A DNA stretch of 34,223 nt from Winogradskyella sp. (GTDB lineage: Bacteria > Bacteroidota > Bacteroidia > Flavobacteriales > Flavobacteriaceae). The position numbers and the translations under genes are program-made. The stretch's first letter is position 1, and every line of letters begins with the position of its first letter. Below, in pieces: positions 1 through 6,220 of this stretch. The notes under the pieces are model-generated. The model worked only from the letters and a program-made list of their open reading frames with translations. It had not been told where the DNA came from and ran no database searches. The stretch covers positions 1-34,223 of the forward strand of contig NZ_JABSST010000035.1 in the NCBI RefSeq assembly GCF_013213975.1, written 5' to 3'.

Positions 1-60
1 CTTAATTTCGGTTTAAGCAAGTAAAAATTAATGAGCTATACACGTTGTTGGCAGTAGTAA
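1..60 (-). repeat. Partial attC-like repeat, end of cassette 1
   Basis: This is the visible end of a structured repeat that continues off the left edge. Its right end at 47-60 reads GTTGGCAGTAGTAA. That is the inverted match (13 of 14 bases) of TTATTACTGCCAAC at 702-715, on the other side of the enclosed gene. The interior (AATTAATGAGCTATA, then CGTTG) resembles the corresponding end of the repeat at 702-848 but is not identical. Read on the minus strand it follows the stop codon of the 63-680 gene, where an integron attC would lie. The attC reading is inference; the matched ends are directly visible. Confidence 0.55.
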
Positions 61-62
61 TT

Positions 63-680
63 TTAAAATCTTGTTGAAAACCCTATTCCTATTAAGTAAA
101 TTTCTGTCTGCTTTTGCTCGTAACCATTTTTATCAATACTACTTGTCTCGTTCATTACGTCAAATGTAAGTTCTACAGAAGTGTTTTCAGTTAAGTTGTA
201 ATCCATTCCCATCGAGATATTGTACCCAAAATTAAATCCTCCACTTTTTGTGTTTATTTCGTCGGATAACTCTAATATTCTTGAACGTATTAAAAAATTA
301 CCATAACCTCCAATACCAAATATTAAGTTTAGTTTTTCTTCATTATCTAAATTTACTCGGTGCGTTAATCTGAGAGGTATTTGTAAATATTCATTTTTAA
401 GTCTACTTTGATCTGTTCCATTAAAGAAGCTTGAATTAAATTCGAGTATCTCAAACCCTGAGGTTAGTTTAGTTTTTGAATCATCCTTAAAATTGTAATC
501 GACATTAAATCTTATTGCAAGTAAATTTCCGTCAAGAACTCCTATTTGATTGTTCTCAAGCGTAGAACTTCCAACTCCGAATTTCAGTCCATAGCTAAAC
601 TTACTTTTATCATCTTCTTGTGCAAAAGATAAAAAAGAGATACCTAAAAAGCATACTGAAAGAATAATTTTGTTTTTCAT
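63..680 (-). CDS. PorT-like outer membrane beta-barrel protein (cassette 1 gene)
   Basis: The 205-residue product has a signal peptide (residues 1-20, cleavage before QEDD), alternating beta-strand segments with GLKFGVG and FGIGGYG patterns, and a terminal aromatic (FSTRF). These are typical of the small outer-membrane beta-barrels (PF13568-like) of Bacteroidota. It is probably an 8-stranded barrel in the outer membrane; substrate and function are unknown. The gene is the only one in a unit bounded by matching inverted sequences at 47-60 and 702-715, and its stop codon lies 2 bp inside one of them. No TAnnTTTG box was found just upstream, so expression may depend on read-through from the integrase side. 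The barrel call is fairly sure; a precise function cannot be given. Confidence 0.75.
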   Translation of the reverse strand: MKNKIILSVCFLGISFLSFAQEDDKSKFSYGLKFGVGSSTLENNQIGVLDGNLLAIRFNVDYNFKDDSKTKLTSGFEILEFNSSFFNGTDQSRLKNEYLQIPLRLTHRVNLDNEEKLNLIFGIGGYGNFLIRSRILELSDEINTKSGGFNFGYNISMGMDYNLTENTSVELTFDVMNETSSIDKNGYEQKQTEIYLIGIGFSTRF

Positions 681-701
681 TAATTTGTTTTTGAGTGTTA
701 T

Positions 702-848
702 TTATTACTGCCAACGGCTTTGGCTATGAGTAGTTGCGTGGTTTAGCACTTAACTTTGCAAGTACAAACCAAGCCGAAAATCCGCAACGATTTTCATTAG
801 TAGGTGAGAACGAGCAATTAATTATAGCCATTGTTGTACAAAGTTTAA
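702..848 (-). repeat. attC-like structured repeat between cassettes 1 and 2
   Basis: A repeat of about 140 bp with nested inverted arms. GGCTAT 722-727 pairs with ATAGCC 824-829, GTTGCG 733-738 with CGCAAC 783-788, GGTTT 740-744 with AAACC 766-770, and ACTT 748-751 with AAGT 760-763. The outermost ends do not pair with each other. TTATTACTGCCAAC (702-715) pairs with the far side of the gene to the left. GTTGTACAAA (833-842) pairs with the far side of the gene to the right. Read on the minus strand, this gives the order R''-L''-variable-L'-R' of an integron attC, with crossover expected next to the GTT. The core GTTG differs from the classical GTTRRRY, so the assignment is by architecture, not by sequence identity. 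Confidence 0.6.
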
Positions 849-1537
849 TTAATCGTATCAAGTTTTTTTAATATTCTTTTTCCATATCCAGTTTCTCTAA
901 TTTCCGGTGTCAAATATTCATAAATCTCTTTCCAATCATTTTGATTTAGTTCATTTTCAATTGTACAGAAATTTGGAATTAATGCACCAATTTTTGAATT
1001 AGAGTTTTCTCTAACATATTTTTTAACAAGGTTAACTTTGTCAACTTGGACAATTTGATTTAATTGTTTTGCAATCTTTTTTCGGTTAATCGTGTCATTT
1101 TCTTCCACAAATTTATCATAATCAACTTTTAATTTATCCCATTTATCACTCAACAACTTGTCATCAGCAAAATATTTTTTTAAAGTTTTATCAGACTTTG
1201 AACCCTTTACTTTTACACTATCATACTCAATCGAATTTCCTGTAATTTCAATTTTTGAATTTTCTAACATAAATTCAGTGAGTTTACCTTTTGTTGATTT
1301 ACCATCTTTAATCAATAATTGGACAAAATATGGTTCATCAACATTTCCTTTATATTCAAACTTGTCATTTGAAACTGAAATTGAATCAAGTTCCATATTA
1401 TCTCCAATAAATTTTAAAACTAAAAGAGTTGAATTATTTAGTCCTTTAACATCACCTTTTAGTAGAAATCCTTCTAAATTATTTTTCTGACAAGAGAAAA
1501 TAAATAGTAAAACAAATAGCATTGTGATTTTTTTCAT
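845..1537 (-). CDS. DUF4369-domain lipoprotein (cassette 2 gene)
   Basis: I chose the ATG at 1537 because it places a normal lipoprotein signal (lipobox IFSC, Cys16) at the N-terminus. The longer frame would start at a TTG lying inside the terminal repeat. The 230-residue product has a beta-rich DUF4369 domain (about residues 20-105, with GDVKGLNNST and VSNDKFEYKG). In Bacteroidota this domain usually precedes a TlpA-like thioredoxin domain. Here the thioredoxin domain is absent and the rest is a charged helical segment. It is probably a periplasm-facing lipoprotein of unknown role. It is the sole gene between GTTGTACAAA (833-842) and TTTGTACAAC (1550-1559), and its stop codon overlaps the left terminal repeat. 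Confidence 0.75.
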   Translation of the reverse strand: MKKITMLFVLLFIFSCQKNNLEGFLLKGDVKGLNNSTLLVLKFIGDNMELDSISVSNDKFEYKGNVDEPYFVQLLIKDGKSTKGKLTEFMLENSKIEITGNSIEYDSVKVKGSKSDKTLKKYFADDKLLSDKWDKLKVDYDKFVEENDTINRKKIAKQLNQIVQVDKVNLVKKYVRENSNSKIGALIPNFCTIENELNQNDWKEIYEYLTPEIRETGYGKRILKKLDTIN

Positions 1538-1544
1538 ATCAAAC

Positions 1545-1601
1545 TTAATTTTGTACAACAATAGGATATACGTATTACGTATATTTATCTTATATATAGC
1601 C
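1545..1601 (-). other. attI-like junction between integrase and first cassette
   Basis: TTAATTTTGTACAAC at 1545-1559 is the inverted partner of GTTGTACAAAGTTTAA at 833-848 and marks the start of the first cassette, read leftward. Between it and the integrase stop (1602) lie 42 bp. They contain a perfect inverted repeat, ATATACGTA / TACGTATAT (1566-1574 and 1576-1584, one-base centre), plus further AT-rich near-repeats. Paired binding arms beside the point where cassettes begin are what a tyrosine recombinase attachment site should look like. The attI role is inference. Confidence 0.45.
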
Positions 1602-2729
1602 CTAAGATAATAAATCTTTTATCCTGCCAAAGGAATTATTGGCTACATGTGTGTAAATTTCAGTAGTCTTTGTAGAACTGTGGCCCAATAAGAGCTGTAT
1701 ATGCCTTAAATCAGTACCATCTTCCAAAAGATGTGTGGCAAAACTATGCCTTAGTATATGGGGTGTAACCTTTCTGTGAACACCAGCCTTTGATGCAGCC
1801 ATCTTCACCACTTTAAGAACGCTAGAACCGCTGTACTTGCTACCATTAGGACTCTCAAACAAGTAATTGCTTGGGCGGTATTCCTTGTAATACAGTCTAA
1901 GATCCTGCAATAATCTAGCGCTTAACACGGTCATCCTGTCCTTGTTTCCCTTGGCATCACAAACACGTACCAACATACGGTTGCTATCAATGTCCGTAGG
2001 CATCAGTTCCAGCAGTTCACTCCGTCTAAGACCAGAGGAATACAAAAGCCCTATGATGCATTTGTGCTTAGTGTTTTCGACACAGTCAATCATCCGTATG
2101 ATTTCCTGTTTTGACAATACCTTTGGGAGTGATTTCTTTTTTCGCGGCCTTTCAATGGAATAGAAGCGGTTGGGCATACCAAGTACGGTCTCATAGTAGA
2201 ATTTGATACTGTTTATGGCAAGATTAATCTGTGAGTTGGATTGGCCCACCTTTATCATTTTCTGAAGATATTCTCTAATGTCCTTTTCATTGATTTCATG
2301 GAGTTCCTTATGCTTGAAATGGTTGATAAAGGTCTCGAAGCTAGAAATATAGTTCTTAACAGTGTTTGCAGAATACCTTTTTAGCTCTAGTTTCAGCAAA
2401 AACGTTTCAGGACAGAGCCTTTGACCATTTTTGGACTTACGTTTTCTGTAACGATCTAGCCTGATTATAGGATTGTCCTCATCAACAATTGTATCGGAAA
2501 AAAAATAATTACCGTTAATCCATGCAACGCCAAGAAAAGTATCAAATAAAAGATCGAGGTTTTCCTTGACATTAGGTAGGTAGTACATAGCATAGTCGCT
2601 ACTCCATGTGATGTTGGGCAGGTTTTCTACCAAGGCCTGTAGTACCTTGTCCGAATTGAATTGCAGCCCAATACATTTCAGTCCGTCCACTAACAAATGC
2701 TTTAATGTTACACTTCGTTTTAGTTCCAT
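1602..2729 (-). CDS. Tyrosine recombinase (XerC/D-like) with extra N-terminal domain; probable cassette integrase
   Basis: A 375-residue site-specific recombinase starting at the ATG at 2729 (the longer frame begins further upstream with MYSLFW). Residues 1-95 form an extra N-terminal domain (GLQFNSDK, then TWSSDYAMYY). Residues about 104-185 are the SAM-like core-binding domain and about 200-365 the catalytic domain. All catalytic residues are visible: Arg235 (GLRRSE), Lys in KGNKDR, His324-X2-Arg327 (HILRHS), His350 (LLGH) and Tyr359 (TEIYTHV). The long insertion that marks integron IntI between KGNKDR and the HxxR box is absent. The stop codon lies 42 bp from the first cassette-like unit, and the gene points toward the cassettes. 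The recombinase call is certain; the cassette-integrase role is inferred from position. Confidence 0.93.
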   Translation of the reverse strand: MELKRSVTLKHLLVDGLKCIGLQFNSDKVLQALVENLPNITWSSDYAMYYLPNVKENLDLLFDTFLGVAWINGNYFFSDTIVDEDNPIIRLDRYRKRKSKNGQRLCPETFLLKLELKRYSANTVKNYISSFETFINHFKHKELHEINEKDIREYLQKMIKVGQSNSQINLAINSIKFYYETVLGMPNRFYSIERPRKKKSLPKVLSKQEIIRMIDCVENTKHKCIIGLLYSSGLRRSELLELMPTDIDSNRMLVRVCDAKGNKDRMTVLSARLLQDLRLYYKEYRPSNYLFESPNGSKYSGSSVLKVVKMAASKAGVHRKVTPHILRHSFATHLLEDGTDLRHIQLLLGHSSTKTTEIYTHVANNSFGRIKDLLS

Positions 2730-2820
2730 GGTTGTTTTTGACCAAAATAAAGAGTACAAATGACTTAACTGATATTTATTCGAATAACTAACGTATATTA
2801 TACTAATAAAAGTGTTTAAT

Positions 2821-3204
2821 ATGAGACTTCAGAAAGAATGTATGTATTGTGGCAAGCCACTAACCGGTCGGATAGATAAGAAATACTGCGACCCGCAATG
2901 CAAGAGCGCCTATCAGTACAAGACCGCACAGGAACAACCTGAAAGGTTTTATAATAAGGTAGACAACCAACTTAAGCTGAACCGTAGAATACTTAAAGCA
3001 TACAACAAAGCAGGGAAAGCGACGGTGAGGACATCTATATTAAGGGATGAAGGTTTTGATCCAAAGTTTTTTACACATTACTGGAAGAATAAAAAAGGAG
3101 ATGTTTACCTTTTTGTCTATGAATATGGGTTTTTGAAAAAGAGAGAAAATGATAACCGTAAGTATGTGCTAATTCAGTGGCAAGATTACATGATATCGTC
3201 GTAA
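2821..3204 (+). CDS. Small zinc-ribbon protein divergent from the integrase
   Basis: A 127-residue protein with a treble-clef or zinc-ribbon-like knuckle, C7-X2-C10 and C23-X3-C27 (MYCGKPLTGR, then KKYCDPQCKS), followed by a basic helical region and a C-terminal segment with several aromatics (YVLIQWQDYM). I chose the ATG at 2821; a GTG nine bases upstream is the alternative. It shares a 91-bp divergent upstream region with the recombinase gene. The zinc knuckle suggests nucleic-acid or protein binding, and the position suggests a partner or regulator of the recombinase. I do not recognise a characterised family, so both roles are inference. Confidence 0.7.
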   Translation: MRLQKECMYCGKPLTGRIDKKYCDPQCKSAYQYKTAQEQPERFYNKVDNQLKLNRRILKAYNKAGKATVRTSILRDEGFDPKFFTHYWKNKKGDVYLFVYEYGFLKKRENDNRKYVLIQWQDYMISS

Positions 3205-3505
3205 AGACAACTTAATCATTATATGTTGTTTATAATTAAACTTTAATGTATTACATAGTTTAACTACAAATTTTAACACGATTTAATGCACAGGTTACAA
3301 CTCAAAACATGAGATTTTTCTACATAAAAAGAATTTGCTACCCCTTATACATCCTCAAGTTAATGTGCTTATTTTAAACACAATAACATGTGTATAGTCT
3401 ACCTTAAATTTTGTAGTAGACAAGCTAAGGTCTAACAGAAGTTGAAAACTCTTGATGAATAGATTAGATTAGTTTTTAAAGAATAAATGTCATCCGTTTT
3501 AATTT
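3205..3505. other. Gene-free spacer with two inverted repeats
   Basis: No convincing coding sequence. It holds an imperfect palindrome with outer arms TTAAACT 3236-3242 and AGTTTAA 3257-3263 around ATGTA/TACAT (3246-3250, 3252-3256). A second inverted repeat is GTCTAC 3397-3402 / GTAGAC 3416-3421. Neither is followed by a clear T tract. The spacer separates the recombinase locus from the end of the DUF1254 operon. Confidence 0.5.
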
Positions 3506-4570
3506 CTAAAAAGCTTCGCCAATTCTAAAGTATATTCCCCAATCACCGCTTCCTGCGGCAACATCAAGACCTACATTCATTTTATTTTCTGGAAATGCCG
3601 TGTACCTGTATCCAGCGCCAATACTAGGAAGTATCTTTCCATTATTAGATTCAATATTAGAACCATAGATAGTTCCAAAGCCCGCAAAGCCTACTAATCC
3701 CATATTCCCTTTAAAATTATATCTGTATTCTCCTTGTAGAGCGATGAGTTGTTTTCCTCTATATTCGCCCATTGAGTAACCTCGTAGATCTGTACCTTCT
3801 ACGACAAGTAAATTATTAAATGGTACCTCGCCTAGTCCAAATCCACCATAAGCTCTTAGAGCGATTACATCATTTGCTCTATTAGTTTTGAAAAACGTAT
3901 TATACTTTAATTCTATCTTACTTGATTCGTCATCATTACCCATAAAGCTCAGATAACCTGTATAATTTAAATTTAGTTCAGAACCTTTTCTAGGGTAGTA
4001 AACATTATCTCTTTTATCTCTTAAAAATACAAATCCTAAACCGTTAAGTGTGACCTCTTCATTTACGGGTGTGTCAAAATCAAATTCATTATTAAATTTA
4101 GTATACATGTAGTTAGCTCCAAAATATAAATTTTTACCTATTTTTCGTTGTACTTCTAATTTTAAGAAATCAGCGCCTGTTTGATAATCGATAAAATTGG
4201 ATGTCGTACCACCACTCATAAATTGTGAATTAGCCGTACCAAGACCAGCTCCGATTGTGATTCTCCAATGATCTTCTTGTAAGTATAATTTTGAAAAAGC
4301 TAAAGCAAACCAAGTCTTGTTAGTCGTGTAAATTCCCATAAGACCCGAAATAGATTCTGGCGAGACCGTATCCTTTTTGTTAGCTTTATACATAACCATT
4401 GGAACCGCTCCGAACATAAATTCGTAAGTTCTATTATAGCTTAAATAAGGTACAATTTTTACTTTTATGTCTTTATTTGCTCCTTTTTCAGAGTGTTTTT
4501 GTTGTGAGTGTGTAATGTTAAATGAAAGTAGAATAATTATAAAAACTAGAAAACTTCTCATATTAGTCAT
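3506..4570 (-). CDS. BamA/TamA-family (Omp85) outer membrane barrel without POTRA domains
   Basis: A 354-residue protein with a signal peptide ending near THSQQ; the alternative start MRSFL is at 4561. There is no room for POTRA repeats, so it is essentially only the C-terminal surface-antigen barrel. Diagnostic Omp85 features are RDKRDNVYYPRKGSEL (184-199), the LRGY motif (262-265) and a final strand ending in the aromatic IGEAF. It is expected in the outer membrane as a 16-stranded barrel; such stand-alone barrels in Bacteroidota have no settled function. It is the last gene of a five-gene minus-strand operon and starts 2 bp after the stop of the glycine-zipper gene. Confidence 0.82.
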   Translation of the reverse strand: MTNMRSFLVFIIILLSFNITHSQQKHSEKGANKDIKVKIVPYLSYNRTYEFMFGAVPMVMYKANKKDTVSPESISGLMGIYTTNKTWFALAFSKLYLQEDHWRITIGAGLGTANSQFMSGGTTSNFIDYQTGADFLKLEVQRKIGKNLYFGANYMYTKFNNEFDFDTPVNEEVTLNGLGFVFLRDKRDNVYYPRKGSELNLNYTGYLSFMGNDDESSKIELKYNTFFKTNRANDVIALRAYGGFGLGEVPFNNLLVVEGTDLRGYSMGEYRGKQLIALQGEYRYNFKGNMGLVGFAGFGTIYGSNIESNNGKILPSIGAGYRYTAFPENKMNVGLDVAAGSGDWGIYFRIGEAF

Positions 4571-4572
4571 AT

Positions 4573-5115
4573 TTAGTTAATACTATATCCCTTTGATTTA
4601 ATACACGCTGAGAAGGCTTTCACAAAATTCGATTTTAATTCGTTTTCAATCGTTTTGGCATCTTTTGAATTTTTTGTATTCTGCATAATTTGGGCTCTCC
4701 TAGAAGCTCTCCTTCCGCCAATTGCCCCTGTTACAGCCCCTATTGCAGCCCCATCACCAGTGTCTCCAGCGACTGCGCCAATAGCAGCACCAGTAATCGC
4801 CCCTTTAGCAGCTCCTCTAACTGCTCCTCCTTTGACTTTTTCAGCTTCTTTAACTTCAACTTTTGTGGGATTTAAAGGGTCAAATTTTGTCTGTTCGTAT
4901 GCCCATTTGTAACACTCTTTATAATCTTTATCTTGTTGCAAGCTATCTTGATTTTCCGCAGGAAAAATATATAAACCAAGTGTTTTTGTATAATCTTTTG
5001 GTAGGGTAAGCGTTGTTTTTTTTTCTTCCGTTATTGTTAGCGTTTCTTGGGAAGTAATGTTAAAGGTTATAAATAATAATAGTAGTGTTGCGTAAATTTT
5101 GATTGTAGTTTTCAT
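4573..5115 (-). CDS. Glycine-zipper (YMGG-like) envelope protein
   Basis: I chose the ATG at 5115, which gives 180 residues with a clean signal peptide (MKTTIKIYAT to ITSQ). The longer frame overlaps the upstream gene. Residues 97-134 are a glycine zipper with GxxxG spacing (GGAVRGAAKGAITGAAIGAV, then a second GDGAAIGAV block), as in membrane-inserting or outer-membrane-associated proteins. Two cysteines (68 in ECYKWAYEQT and 171 in FSACIKS) flank the zipper and could form a disulphide. The gene sits between a DUF1214 lipoprotein and an Omp85-type barrel in the same operon, 11 bp after the former. The family is well supported; the molecular role is unknown. Confidence 0.8.
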   Translation of the reverse strand: MKTTIKIYATLLLLFITFNITSQETLTITEEKKTTLTLPKDYTKTLGLYIFPAENQDSLQQDKDYKECYKWAYEQTKFDPLNPTKVEVKEAEKVKGGAVRGAAKGAITGAAIGAVAGDTGDGAAIGAVTGAIGGRRASRRAQIMQNTKNSKDAKTIENELKSNFVKAFSACIKSKGYSIN

Positions 5116-5126
5116 AATGTCTCGTT

Positions 5127-6209
5127 TTAATTTTTTTGTTGAATAAGTTCGGGAACTTTCCAAGAGCCATCAAAATACTCTTCAGTGGGTTGATACATGC
5201 GTAATATAAAATTCCATCCTTCAAACGTATCAAGATAATTATCAGCACTTTTGTCACCTCCAAAATGTATAATGTATTCTCCGTTGTCATTTACTTTTGC
5301 AAATGAACTATTGATATTGAACTTTTCTCCATTAATCCATCCTCCTTGGTCATAAACAGTAATAGACCAAAAAGCATCAACTGGTACATCTTTTAAAGTT
5401 AACGTTGCAGGATTTGAATTTTTAGGTTGAAAATTTGGATATACAGCTTGTTTAGAGGTCATACCACCCCAACCCGTAGAAACTCCAACATTATGATTCT
5501 CTAAAGTTACTTCTCCTTTTTTACCAAACATCATACTAGAGGTTATATTCTTCTCTCTAACTATTTTTTGATACTTTTCTCGCATTTTTAAAACTTCAGG
5601 CCTGTCCCAGTTATTTGTAATTACATAAGATCCTCTATCATTTTGAGTCAATTTTAATTGGTCTTGTAATGCGGATACTTTAGCAAGATCTTCAGGGTCT
5701 GTCATGTTTACTTGAGTTCTAATTACTAACATCACATACCTAGAACCCATATTTTCTTGGTTAATTTTATACGTTCCTGGATTGTTTATTGCCATCGGGT
5801 TGTAATGTTCTTCGGTAACAAACCAAGCTGTTTGATAACGACCATTCGTTTCAGGCATGGTTAACGTAGCTTCTTCTTTTAAATCTAAGATGGCAACAGA
5901 GTATTGTGTGTCAAAATTAATTCTTACTACTGTTTTGTCTTTAGGGTCTGGTGCCTTTTTTTTATGCATAAAAACACCTACGCCATTTGTTTTAGTTATG
6001 GCAGCAATATCTTTTACATATTTTGCGAAAATCATTTGGGATTCTGCTAGACCAAAATTCTCCTCTGTAAGAATAGTTTTTGGTTTTTTAGAAGCTTCTT
6101 CCTTTACTGTTTTATTAACTTCATTAGAAATTGTTTCGGGTGTTTTATCATTTTTACAAGATAAAATGACTAATGCTGCAGCAGTAATACTTAAATACAG
6201 TTTTTTCAT
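5127..6209 (-). CDS. DUF1214-domain lipoprotein (short DUF1254/DUF1214 paralogue)
   Basis: A 360-residue lipoprotein (lipobox VILSC, Cys18). The C-terminal part matches the DUF1214 fold: DAFWSITVYDQGGWI, the following EYIIHFGGDKSADNYL, and LRMYQPTEEYFDGSWKVP near the end. The N-terminal part aligns only loosely with DUF1254 and is shorter than in the neighbour at 6221-7657. The two look like divergent paralogues kept side by side. It lies 11 bp after its neighbour. DUF1254/DUF1214 proteins have known structures but no agreed biochemical activity, so no function is assigned beyond a probable envelope location. Confidence 0.82.
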   Translation of the reverse strand: MKKLYLSITAAALVILSCKNDKTPETISNEVNKTVKEEASKKPKTILTEENFGLAESQMIFAKYVKDIAAITKTNGVGVFMHKKKAPDPKDKTVVRINFDTQYSVAILDLKEEATLTMPETNGRYQTAWFVTEEHYNPMAINNPGTYKINQENMGSRYVMLVIRTQVNMTDPEDLAKVSALQDQLKLTQNDRGSYVITNNWDRPEVLKMREKYQKIVREKNITSSMMFGKKGEVTLENHNVGVSTGWGGMTSKQAVYPNFQPKNSNPATLTLKDVPVDAFWSITVYDQGGWINGEKFNINSSFAKVNDNGEYIIHFGGDKSADNYLDTFEGWNFILRMYQPTEEYFDGSWKVPELIQQKN

Positions 6210-6220
6210 AATAATTAAGT

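Noticed and set aside
702..848. Repeat as a MITE or insertion sequence remnant
   Set aside because: Its two outermost ends differ from each other and instead match the far sides of the adjoining genes; no target-site duplication is seen.
1..850. CRISPR array
   Set aside because: The repeats are long, structured, diverged and separated by whole genes; no short regular repeat-spacer pattern and no cas genes.
1158..1490. 110-codon plus-strand frame antisense to the DUF4369 gene
   Set aside because: Lies wholly inside a well-supported lipoprotein gene on the other strand and has no domain features.
1540..1547. TAAGTTTG on the minus strand as a cassette 2 promoter
   Set aside because: It matches the -7 box but lies only 2 bp from the chosen ATG, so the transcript would start inside the coding region; no -33 box at proper distance.
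4655..4912. Pro/Ala-rich plus-strand frame
   Set aside because: Simply the antisense reading of the glycine-zipper codons; not a gene.
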